Source: Pagrus major (taxonomy: Eukaryota > Chordata > Actinopteri > Spariformes > Sparidae). Taken from it: a DNA stretch of 64,000 nt. This document shows, piece by piece, positions 25,501 through 63,155 of this stretch (position 1 is the stretch's first letter; every line of letters starts with the position of its first letter). Where the stretch lies: the NCBI RefSeq assembly GCF_040436345.1, contig NC_133218.1:23235070-23299069 (forward strand), given 5' to 3'. The notes under the pieces are model-generated. The model worked only from the letters and a program-made list of their open reading frames with translations. It was not told the origin of the DNA and ran no database searches. The translations under genes and the position numbers were made by a program.

Positions 25501-28248
25501 GAAAATAAAACAATTCTTCAAGAAAAAACTCCTATGAAAAGATGTGAATTTTAAACATGCTTTCGTAAAAATTCATTCATCAGAAATTTTGAGAAAGGGA
25601 GTTGCAAAAGCTTCAAGTTACTCTGTAATTATTGTTTTGCAATGATTATTTACAAACACTGCTTAATTTAAGTAGTGTTAAAGGGTGTTTAAACAGCTAT
25701 TCTCTTTACCTTGGTCAAAACCACAAACAACATAGTGACAGTTTTGTATAAAACTATAACCAAATCCCACCCTGTGCTGCACTTCATGACCATTTTTTAT
25801 TTGTCTATGAAAAACTGTTTTCTCTTGTAAATCTGTTTTACCACTTATCTGTCTGTGTACTTTTCTGGTCTTGCAGTTACTAAATATGACAATGAAATAT
25901 ATATTCCACTTTGGACGCAGCGGTACTGAATTAATTTTGGTAGTGAAAATAACAGGTCACAGTTTCGTCACTGTAGCTCATACTAAACCAAACACTCCCT
26001 AAAAATGTATTTTGATTTTAAATGTGACCTTTAAAACCAATAAAATGTTTTAAACCGATGTATTTGTGAATACATAATGAAGTGTTAATTTACAGGGATA
26101 AACACTGTACCCACCCCTATTAACCAAGTTTAATAATCCATAAAACAACTTACTCAGGAAGCTCTGGGAAGTTCCTGTAGACCAGGTACATGACTGAGGC
26201 AGCGCAGGTGAAGATGGACACCAGAATCAGCAGAGACATGCGTGCTGAGCCCCCTGCAGTATGATGAGCCTCTGTGGGGACAGAGAACAATGTAATTACA
26301 CAACTAATGAAGAGGTTACTACAAAAACAGACAAACCAGCTACCGGGGAGCTTTGTGTAATTTGCTTATGAGTTTTGCATCATTTGCTCAAGCCCCTACA
26401 GGGAACTGAGTCTCCCCCCTGAGACACACTCTTGCTGTTTCTGAGATGGGCTGTTAAATCATGCTCTCAATAAGCACTTTGTGGAAAGAGACATCTGCAA
26501 TGTTGGTTAATTTTAGGTGTCAGCTAAAGAATTTGGGATTTATAGATATTTTTCTATGAGCTACAGCACCTTGGAGATAAAACTTTGAGATCCTTACATT
26601 GACTGTCATTGTTTTAAATGAGGTAGACAAAATATTAAAAATGCTTCTCAGTATAAAAACTGATACATAATAGATACAGTCCAAACAAAAGGTCTGCAAA
26701 TGATAAAAACAATATCTAGCTTAAAATCATCGTCCCTATAAAATTTGCTCATCAGGAACCAATAATGTTAAAGCACATTTGTACACTTTAATGTACAAAC
26801 AACAGTTGTGCAACTGCAATCAGTGACAGGACAAAAAAACCTTATAAAGTGACAGTGATTCATGTGGATGCAATAAGGCAGCAATTATCATTAGGGCTGC
26901 GCAATATGGTAAAAACATTGTGATGATTTTGACATATATATTACAACTGTGATACGATATGAGCATTTTCACTAAAAAGCTAGACATTTGGACAAGAAGA
27001 AAGACTTAAGTTATGGGGCAAACAGATAGTTTACAATAAAATAAGACTAATTTCACACTGTGGATTGTATGGAGATATGGTGATTTGAGAGGTCAAGCAT
27101 TTTGTGTTTCTAATTAATGGACTTAATCTGTCTAGTGACAATTTTGTTAGGGGATTTTGTTTATATATACTCTTTCCTATCCACCTCCTTAGATGAAACA
27201 GTCATGTCTGTGCATAAGTACTGTTCATTTCAGTGGTTAAATTAAAAAAGGACCTTTAAAGTTCAATATATCCAATCATTAATGTCTAATCTTGATCAGT
27301 TTTGTCAGGCATGTCATCAGCAGTGATGAATGTAATTAATTGGATAGGCTCAAGTATTGTATTAAAGTGCAGTTTGAGGTACTTGGACTTCCTATTCATG
27401 ACATTTTACACTTGTTTCCCCCCTAAATTTCAGAAGGGAACAGCGTATTTGTACTTGTCTACATTTATCTGACAGCTGTAGTTCCTACTTACCTCACAAA
27501 TCAATATTGTAGCTACATACATAACATCTTAAACAGATAAATTAAGGAATACTGATGGAAATTGATCGAATTAGCTCAAAATACAACAGTGAAATGTTTC
27601 TTAGACATTAATGGATCAACAAAAATAACAAGTAACAGTATAAAAATCAAAAGGCATTTGAGCATTGAGTTAATTAGTTACTTTTCCCTTCATAATCTTA
27701 ACTAGAGGATCTGATTATCAGTCCTTCCCCACCACTGATCATCTGACAGTCTTTGTTGACTAGCTAAACAGCTAACTTATCCAAAAACAGTCAAAGAAGT
27801 GAGATTTTGCTCTCGTTGTAACATTCAGGATATTTTAATCACATTCAGTACTTTACTGTCTCTAACTATAAAGGGTTTGGGGTGTATTTTATCTACCTCA
27901 ACACGAAAGCGTTACGGTGTCATTAGCGTTACTAAGCTAGTCGGCTAGTTTTTAGCTAGCTGGCTGTATTAAAACAAGCAGCCAGCGGCTAACATGAGCT
28001 CCTGTCCTGTCCTCAGCACTGGCTTCACGGCAGAAATGACGCTGCCATGTCGTTATATTGCTTCATCTACCTGTGTCGCCAACAAGTATTTGCTTTCCTC
28101 TGCTTTGCGTTTAGACGAACAGTTAGCCACCAGGGTAAAAAAAAAACCCACCTTTCAGCACTTGTGGGTCGCTAGCATTAGCCTTCACCTCCTCCTGAGC
28201 AGAGGACAGTCCGTCGGTCTCTCGTCTGTCTCTCCGCTTTTTGGCCAT
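22599..28248 (-). CDS. TMEM41B: TMEM41B, complete, 7 exons, 283 aa
   Basis: Minus-strand exons are 28248-28152, 26271-26154, 24721-24593, 24412-24319, 23524-23420, 22996-22858 and 22768-22599 (stop TAA 22601-22599). Together they make 852 nt, with GT-AG sites and consistent phases. The protein is a multispanning ER membrane protein of the VTT/DedA family. TMEM41B acts as a phospholipid scramblase with VMP1 in autophagosome formation and lipoprotein secretion, and is a known host factor for flaviviruses and coronaviruses. Landmarks are a first membrane segment at about residues 45-65, MDDAKALGTVLSKYKDT, the FAIPGSIFLSILSGYLYPFP re-entrant region, ASFCYLLSYLVGRPMVYKYL, LINYIIFLRITPFLPNWFIN and VAPPSFVAINAGTTLYKLTT, then a basic tail (FQKKLQKKLE). 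Human is 291 aa; only the charged N-terminal tail differs much. TMEM41A is less likely given the near-identity to 41B and the IPO7 neighbour. Confidence 0.97.
22997..28151 (-). other. TMEM41B introns over 300 bp
   Basis: The long introns are 22997-23419, 23525-24318, 24722-26153 and 26272-28151 (intron 3, between exons 3 and 4, is only 24413-24592). They are AT-rich. The first intron has a weak repeat resembling dispersed fish elements near 26885-26990 (agggctgcgcaatatgg) and a degraded copy of the acttgag/gtactt family near 27320-27490. No RNA gene or further exon is supported. Confidence 0.65.
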
Positions 28249-28437
28249 TTTTCTGAGATAACGTCGAGGTCAGCTGAGGTACCGGTGGTGTGTGTGTGTG
28301 GATCAGCGACAGCCGGCGGGTGGAGAGTGACACCGGTGTGCTGACAGCCTGCTGACACGTTACACAGGTTGACCTTTTACCTCCACAGGCAGCAGGAAAC
28401 ACTGCGCCATCCACAACAGCGCCCCCAGCAGCCGGAC

Positions 28438-28445
28438 TGACGTCA
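28438..28445. promoter_or_regulatory. cAMP-response element upstream of TMEM41B
   Basis: A perfect palindromic CRE octamer, TGACGTCA, lies about 190 bp upstream of the TMEM41B start codon in a GC-rich, TATA-less stretch. CREB/ATF family factors bind this octamer, and full sites near start sites are often functional. That it controls TMEM41B is inference. Confidence 0.5.
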
Positions 28446-28529
28446 ACCACCAGGAGCTGAGCAGAGACGTGTCTGTGTGAGTCAGCGCGTTACATTTCTG
28501 GAGTAAAAGCCCTTAAAGGATCTGATACT

Positions 28530-29040
28530 ACACTTACAAGTGATTTCTTTAAGTACAGTTTCGAGGTACTTGTACTTTACTTGAGTATTTCCATTTTCTG
28601 CTACTTTATACTTTCAGTCCAATCAGTCGGAGGCACATTTTGTTATTTGATATATTTAGTTACTAGTTACTTTGTAGATTACATCAGAGCTAAAGTAGCA
28701 CAGTTTTAAGTTAAATTGTTTTATCTGATTTAGTGAGAGTGCTGATTTTGATACTCAGAAGAATGCTATGTATTGGATCAGATAATCAGTCAGGTGGATA
28801 ATCAGCTGACCCATAGTGAACAGTATATACAGTACATATATATATGTACTCTTACTTGTACTTTCGATACTTAAGTATATTTGTTGCCAGGGAATTACTT
28901 TCGTTACTTGAGTTCATTTGATATCAGATGGGCCCGCTTTAAGGCCTTTACTCAAGTACTATTCGTGAGGGTGACTTTCACTTTTACCAAAGTAATATTT
29001 TGGCAAGATATCTCTCCTTTAAGTATGACCACTGGGTACT
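28530..29040 (+). repeat. Interspersed repeat of the gagtattt/gtacttgtac family
   Basis: The left part contains 'gaggtacttgtactttactt', gagtatttccatttt and ctgctactttatact. The right part has tttactcaagtac and acttttaccaaagtaat. These words in this order are typical of a very common fish non-autonomous DNA element. Related copies are at about 27320-27490, 47665-48010, 48085-48330, 49209-49310 and 51640-51970. Confidence 0.65.
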
Positions 29041-29054
29041 TTTTTACCAGACTG

Positions 29055-29490
29055 ATGTAATGACAGTGTTGTGAGAAGTACCCAAAACTTGAGTAAAAGT
29101 AAAGATATTTGGTAAAAGCATAAGTCAGCTGTACAAATAAGGCTTGAGTAAAAGTCTTGTAGTGTTAGATATTAAATGTACTTAAATCAAATGTAATTTT
29201 CTGGGAAAATAAATGTACATAAATATAAAAGTACAAGTAAAAGTAAAGTTATATGTATCTTTACATGTATACTGTATATGGGTTGACCAATTACTGTCCT
29301 GGCCAATTATCGGATCCGATCTTTAGCATTTTTTTGATTGTTGGAATTCATGTTTATTTGTTTTTTTTATCCAATTAAAGATTAAAATAAATAAATAATC
29401 AAAAAATACTTGTAATTTTATTGAAGTAACTGACAAAGTTGTATTGCTACTTTTCCACTGGTAAAATATCTAAATACTTCTTCTACCCAA
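29055..29490. repeat. Second acttgagtaaaag repeat
   Basis: It begins with gagaagtacccaaaacttgag and continues with several taaaagtaaag/tacaagtaaaag words, ending near tatctaaatacttcttct. It resembles the opposite-orientation end of the same broad fish repeat family. It may form a pair with 28530-29040, as the two lie head to tail with only a few bases between them. Confidence 0.5.
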
Positions 29491-30962
29491 AGCCATTTTA
29501 AGTATGGGATTCAAAATTTTCAAAGACACTGTTTACCAAATCAAAATGTAAACACCCTCAAATAAAACAAAATAATGTGCCATTGTGAGAGACAAAGTGA
29601 GTCCAACTGGATTTTAGTTCACCGTGAAGCTCCCTGGGCCTATTGAGGCAACTATTCAGGGAGTAAAGTGGAGGAACGACCAATAATCTTTAAGTATTTG
29701 GACAAAGTCCATCTCTGGAAGCTGGGCATTTCATTTTAATTGGTAAGTTTCAGCCACAAATACTGCATGTTTGTAATTCTTTGACAGAGAGTTACAATAA
29801 ACCATTTAAATTTAAATATATAGATTCACAGTGCCCTTACCTTAATCTTATTTTGTTACTTATTATGTATTCTAAGTTAATTACAATATAATTAATATGT
29901 TATTCTCCATTAAAGGTCAGTAAAGTAAATCCTTTGAAAGGATTCAAACATTCTCCAAACTTCTGAAATCAATCTCTACTCGGAGAACAAATTGTTCAGG
30001 TGTTTTTTACGGTGACACCTGTCTGACTGAGATGTAAATCAGAAATACTGCTCTTTTCAAACTCATAAATTACATGTGAGCTTTTGTAAGAAAAATACGG
30101 TCATAGTTCCTTTTAAAATGAAGAAGGAGGAACCGTCACTTTACTTATAACAGATGCACAGCTGTCTTTGTCATCAGATTTATAAATGCAAGCCAAACAA
30201 AAACCATAATAACCTCAGTGTCCAGTGTGCTTACACAGTGATTAGTGATATGTGTGAGAGTTTATGTAATTATTCCTAATGGCAGATTGTCTTTGCATAT
30301 TCTGCAACATGAAAGACACACTCCAGGCCCATACCACTGTCCTGTCCTCTGAGGTGCTGACAGCAGAGCTCCACTTTTATGCACTGAGCATTTTATACTA
30401 CACTTGTTTACTATCTGTTCACTTTTGCTGTTGTTTTCTGATGTTCGGTGTGCTGAGATGGATGCACGGTGGAATGAAACGTGTAAAAACAACAAACTAC
30501 GCAGGCAACCAAGTAGCCAATGCTTGCCACCTTTATGACATAATCTGCCTTAGTTAATCACCTTTATTCTATTAATATGCATTAATCAACAATGGGCCCA
30601 ACAACAAGCATGACCTGTGACAAAAGGTGTGTAACCCTCAGCTGCTCAATGGTGACAGAAGTCTAAACACTAATTGGTAAACAAAAAAATAATTATAATG
30701 TGTAATATTTTCTGATGTAGCTGAAGGTCAGTTTACATCAATAACATTTGGGAAGCACACAGTAATGCCAGTGTAGCACATCACACACATGAAATACTGT
30801 TTGAAGTGTGTGAATGTATCTAAAATGTCTGATTATTATAGCTAAAAATTAAATTAGGGAAAATAAACATTTTTTTTCTGAAATGTAGCTAACCAGTAGT
30901 GGGGTCACCTTCCCCACATCTTTGAATCTCGTATGAGCACTTTAGTTCAAGTGATGCAGGAA

Positions 30963-31000
30963 ACTACAACTCCCACGGTGTCCATCTTGTCGCCGGAAGT
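30963..31000 (+). promoter_or_regulatory. IPO7 core promoter motif cluster (ZNF143, YY1, ETS)
   Basis: Within 38 bp there is ACTACAACTCCCA (30963-30975), a close match to the ZNF143/Staf core; CCATCTT (30982-30988), a YY1-like core; and CCGGAAGT (30993-31000), a full ETS site. The cluster is about 160 bp upstream of the IPO7 ATG and there is no TATA box. This is a typical housekeeping promoter layout. Factor binding is inferred from motifs only. Confidence 0.6.
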
Positions 31001-31087
31001 TCGTGTTGCACAAATTTGGCGCTGATCTATCCGGGTACTTCATTCACTGCTTCCTTTCGCGCCGGGTAACCGGAGAGCCGTGCGTCC

Positions 31088-31111
31088 ATGTGCGCAGTGA
31101 CTGGGAATTGA
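31088..31111 (+). other. Short upstream ORF in IPO7 leader
   Basis: ATG at 31088 opens a 7-codon frame ending in TGA at 31109-31111, which is 47 bp before the IPO7 start. Its context is weak (T at -3). It matters only if transcription starts upstream of 31088, which the motif cluster at 30963-31000 makes plausible. Confidence 0.35.
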
Positions 31112-31158
31112 TAGACCTCTGAAATATTAAAATCCGAGCCGTAAACAGAGTTTTCGTC

Positions 31159-45797
<14,639 letters not shown>

Positions 45798-47664
45798 GTC
45801 ATCCGTTCTACTTTTTATTACTCTGTGACTGATTGTAGTGAAGTGAAAAAAAAGCTTGTGTTGTTCCCTTAAGTAGTGGTTCCAGAACTGGTTCTTCTCA
45901 GTCATTCTTCAATCTGTCTAATGGGGAAATAGCACCAGAAGATGTGGGAAAGCAACCAAAATGCAACCAATGGCTGGGGAAAACAAACCAAGAACTTGAG
46001 CACGATGCAAGAGAAGAAGCTCTGAACAACGTTGTCTCCTGGAGCCCAGTGTGGACGGGATACCATGACGGCAACTCTTTCGTTTTTTTCCCACTTCAAC
46101 AAAATTGGGGGATTAACAGTTAGAAATTGATAATGGGACTTAATATTTCATTATCACTGTTGTGGCCAAACGGCCGTAATATGGTTATACCTCTGGTAGT
46201 GGTGATATCTACGTTATTTTCTGCATAAACAAACACTCATGTTTATGTACATACAAGCCAAGGTTATTGATTTTTCAAGTAGCCTTGAAAAAACAACCAG
46301 AGGCATTTGTAAGGTGTTAACAGCTGTATTCATATGTAGCATATTGGATACTTCATAGCACTATGTGATGCCTGATCTCTGTAAATTAATGACTAGCACT
46401 TTCATATTGTTCAGGTCTCTAGCCTTCTGTATCAGACTGCAAATTTTTTAAATTGAAGACTATTTAAAAATGAAAACAGCTGTAACTTTGTTACTTTGCA
46501 AGCGACTTCTGTAACGGCTGGTTGTCACACATCTGGTTACAGAGTGGATCGGTGGGCAACTCGGAAACATTATTGATTTCAGGAAAAAAGAGAATGCTCT
46601 TGGTGTTCAGTATGGCTACAGGACATGTGTTTTTGAGCACTGAAAGTACAATTGAATACATCATTGAAGCATGTACAATTGGACTTGTCGTGAAGGTCTC
46701 AAGCTTTTGGTTGGTGTATGGATGAACCATCTATATATACAACAACATATTAAAAAAAAAAAAGCTAAGGGAATTCATGAACTCGACTGCTTCCTTTATA
46801 AAGGCACACTTTTCCTGTTTTATGAATTTATTTTAAGTATTTGTTTAATGAGCTCCACTTTTTGATGTTTGTGTGTTTGACATTGTCATATACTGTATTT
46901 GTACACACCTGGTCAGAGGACTTGGCCCTGCACACAGCAGCTCTGAAGCAAAAATCAAATCAATGAATTGCTGGGACATCTGGGTGACATTGTCATCAAG
47001 TCAGAGACAAGAAGCCTGGATGTGTTGTCCAGTTAACTGTAGAAAGATAAAATCGGTACTTGATACAACAGTGCAGAGGCATTTTAACATTAGGTAAAGC
47101 ACAGGGCTAAATATTAGAATTGAGTGCCATAGCTTTCCATTAACCTGTGTCAGGGTCCTGGTATTGTACACAGTCTGACTGTGCCATCGTTAATGTTGGT
47201 AACACCTGTGCTTTACCTACTACGACAAGTCAAAATGTCTGCTGTGAAAAAATCCTAGTACCAGGCTGTTTGGGGAATATCCACCTCTAACACACAATAT
47301 CAGCTGACATGATGGCTTAAGTGTTACTTAACGCAAGCTTTAGGCATGGCTCCATGTCATTATATGGTTTTAAAACCTTCCTTGTTTCAGTATTGTTCTT
47401 ATGTTTTGAACAGCTCTCAGGTAATTTGTTCAATCACTTTTCCACATTATTGTATTATAGAGAAACTGCACACATTGCATAAAGAACGGGAGAAACGTGG
47501 TTAAAAGAGGCCTGCCAGTTCACGAGTTTAAGGGGCCCCAAAAAATGCTCAACTGTGGTTAATAAGGGTCAAATTCAGTTTCCTACCTGTCAGATTTACT
47601 TGTTAAATTACAATAAGATGTTAAGGGGCTTTTGAAGGGTCAGTGACTAAAAGTCAATGATGAA

Positions 47665-48010
47665 ATGTAACTAAGTTAATTTACTTAAGTACTGTATTAA
47701 GTACAGTGGAGTATTTCCATTTTCTGCTTCTTTATACTACACTCTACCACATTTTGTAGGCAAATATTGTACTTTTTACTCATTTATTTGATAAGTTACT
47801 TTCTTTGAAGATTGCATTCTGCATCAAAATAACACATTTTCAATTAATGACAACCTATAGTGTATAGTATATAAATAGATGTAAATATACGTATAATTTA
47901 TTTGTAATTTTGATAATGAAGCCAGATTTTTTAAGATGTAAGGGGTGATTTTTACTTTAACCAAAGTAATGTTTTATTATCATTATTTACTTTTACTTTT
48001 TAAAAGTAAA
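47665..48010 (+). repeat. gtacttaag/gagtatttcc repeat copy
   Basis: Contains tttacttaagtactg, gtggagtatttccatttt, tactttttactcatttattt and, at the end, actttaaccaaagtaatg. The same word order occurs at 28530-29040. It appears to be a decayed but nearly full-length copy. Confidence 0.6.
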
Positions 48011-48084
48011 TATTGTTCTGCAACACTGGTAATAGTTCTATTTCATCATTGCTGCATGCTACAACTATGCAACTACAAGTAGGA

Positions 48085-48330
48085 TGTACTGAGTACATTT
48101 ACTCAAGTACTGTACTTAAGTACATATTTGAAGTACTTGTACTTGAGTCTTTTCTTTTCATTCCACTCTACTTCCACTTCATCACATTTCATATGGGAAA
48201 TGTACTCTTTACTCCACTACATTTATCTGACAGCTTTAGTTACTTTACAGTTGAATATTTTGCATGCAAAACACATTTAAAGCCTATAAAATATGTTTTG
48301 TTATATAAAAACAACTACCCAACAGTATGG
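48085..48330 (+). repeat. gtacttaag repeat, 5' part
   Basis: Opens with 'gagtacatttactcaagtac' and continues tgtacttaagtacat, gtacttgtacttgagtc, ctccactacatttatctgac and agctttagttactttacag. This is the best-preserved left end of the family in the window, and follows another copy directly. It lies 480-730 bp upstream of the SWAP70 start codon. Confidence 0.65.
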
Positions 48331-48813
48331 ACAAGTAGCTGAAATCATCAGTCGATTGAGAGAATTTGTTAACTAGTTGTATTAAATGTAAGGATTTACT
48401 ATAACTTAACTTCATCATCCTTTCATAATTTTGAGGTTTGGACACTGAAGACATTTCTCACCCAAACCAAATAATTGATTAATCCATAATGAAAACAGTC
48501 CTGATGTGCAGTCCTCTGCAAATTAGCTCGTTAGTTTAGTACTTAAAGTACATTATCCTGATTACTCTTACACGGGCCTGACTCTAGTGGCTGATGAGAA
48601 AACTTTGTGGTTTTGGCAGCCAGTTCAGAAGAGTACAAATAAAGTGAAGTAAACGTTGTGTGGCGCTGTCATCACACTCGTCCCTGCTGCGCCACCGACA
48701 TCTCGCCTGCACGTCAATGTTTGAGAGGCAGAGAAAGTGACCCACTAACACCCAGCAGACAGACGGACGGACACAGACGGACGGACAGGTCCTCCTGGTG
48801 CGGCGGAGACAAG

Positions 48814-61318
<12,505 letters not shown>

Positions 61319-61996
61319 ACAGATGGATCACACGCTGATGAGGAAGACTCTGATTGTAATTAACGTCGGAGCCCAAACTGTTACATTCAGAGCCGGAAGA
61401 GGTCTGATAACATGAACTCACTGAGGCACAAGAAACGGTTTACCTGATTAAACTGATTCTTTTTTGAAAGATCAGCTGAGATTAACTGCATGTCATCAGT
61501 TTCTACGATAACAAAATGTAAAGGATTAAAAATTCACAGTAGTTTGACAAAATAATCCTCAGTAAAGTTCTGCTTTCTAGCTTTTTTTTTTTAGCTTCTG
61601 GTCTTCAGCAGCAGAAGCCGTTTGCTGAAGATCTGAACTGTCTTTATGACAAGCAAACATGTGGTTAAGAGCACCTTTCAGATAGCCAGTAAGTGGACCT
61701 TGAGTTGAGATTACTCTAAAAAACTAATGATTCTCATTTTTTTTGTTTGGTTAAACTTTTTTTGTTTTTTTTATTTCAGTCTGTACTTTCTGTTTTTAAG
61801 TTTTAGTTTAACTACTTTGCCGTTTTTTCATGTTTTTTTGACATAAACTTGTTGTGATGTAAACTAGAGAACAATATGGAGCTTTTTACTGACATCCAGC
61901 AGGGTCTAACAGTAGAAACATTTTCAACTCTAGCTTGGTTTTCTTCGCTAAAGTTGAGTGAATTGTTAATGTCGTCACTGAGATGATAAAAAGAAC

Positions 61997-62002
61997 AATA
62001 AA
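61997..62002 (+). terminator. SWAP70 polyadenylation signal
   Basis: A canonical AATAAA lies 680 bp after the stop codon. It is followed by a T- and GT-rich stretch (ttgtgtattttttatgaatg) where cleavage would be expected about 15-25 bp downstream. Confidence 0.65.
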
Positions 62003-62437
62003 ACATTGTGTATTTTTTATGAATGTGGATGGCTCGTTTCATTTCGGGTGTGCTCTTAACATGTCTGTGTGTGTTCGACTAGTCTGTCTTGTGATCATGA
62101 TGAAGAGTGTCCACCAGGTGTCACCACAGGAACAGGATCCCCTGTTAGGTGTAAACTGAGCCGGTGCGCTGGTCCTACAGGAGCATGTGGCTGCTTCCAG
62201 AAAGACAAACACGGGCAAGAAAAAGTGCATTCTTAGTTCATCTCTAAACACTTTCCAACGCTCCTATCATGTTGGTGCCATTCAACCACAAACCTGTTTG
62301 TTCCCCCTGCAGACGTGAATCTCAAACAGGTCAACTATACAGAATTTGACTTATTCAGAAATCTAAAAAATTGTCTAACGTGACTGGACATAGTTGATAG
62401 TTCATTTCATGTTTTTCAAAAAGCATTGAAGTACCTG

Positions 62438-63155
62438 TAGGGATGCACCGATCTGATTTGCCCGATGGATATCGGTGCCGATACTCACCTGGTGAAGCAG
62501 ATCAGATATCAGCCACGACATGGCCGTTTCACATTTAAATAGGCCTACAGTTTCTTCAAATATGTCATCATAAAATTAAGTGTTTCTACGTGGGCTGCTC
62601 ATTATTTCAACAACAACAACATTATGACAAAGCTCCAGTTGTCTGAAAAGGCCCTACTGGTTTGAAATCCCATTTGTCCGACGGCCATTTATCATGAAAT
62701 GCCCCTTTCTCTGAAAATACACGCTCTTACTTGTTTTTCTGCAAATAACTGCCTTACTTGTCTCTTACTGATTCGGCGTCATTGTTTTCATTATAAGCTT
62801 CAGGGTTAGAAGGTTAGTTAGATGCTATGTATGTTTTAGCAGAATGCGGGTGGGGAAATAACCAAGAGAGTGTGTGGAGATTTGAAGCAATGTGCATTTT
62901 CCAGGAATGGCATGGCAGTGTTTTCACTATTGGTAACATTCATGCAGTAACAGTGTGCTGCTAAATAAAGTTTTCAGTGCCCAGCCTTCCCTGACTTCAC
63001 GTTACTGTACATAAAAGGTCCCATCCAGTGTGGCATACAGATTTTAAATGTGGGACCACTGGTAATCAGCTTGATACTCGCTATTGACAAACAATCACCA
63101 ACTGAGTTGAGGTATCAGAATCTGTATCGTGAGAAGAAAAGTTGGATCGTTGCCT
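62438..63155. mobile_element. hAT-like non-autonomous remnant
   Basis: The left end tagggatgcaccgatctgat, followed by atatcggtgccgatactc, is characteristic of a common fish hAT-type repeat. The right side (gtatcagaatctgtatcg and gttggatcgttgc) matches it in inverted orientation, in decayed form. The interior has no transposase. Confidence 0.6.

Larger units (their letters stand above)
28249..31158. other. Divergent TMEM41B/IPO7 intergenic region
   Basis: The two start codons point away from each other across 2.9 kb. The TMEM41B promoter side is about 28249-28480 and the IPO7 side about 30950-31158. The middle is occupied by diverged gtacttg/acttgag repeats (28530-29490). The remaining 29490-30940 is AT-rich with no supported gene. 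Confidence 0.65.
45798..48813 (+). other. IPO7 3' UTR and IPO7-SWAP70 intergenic region
   Basis: The IPO7 3' UTR starts at 45798. I find no canonical AATAAA in the first 1.5 kb; ATTAAA at 46749-46754 is the best candidate signal. Repeat copies occupy about 47665-48330. The SWAP70 leader and promoter side is about 48600-48813. No frame resembles ZNF143 or WEE1, which sit here in human. Confidence 0.6.
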
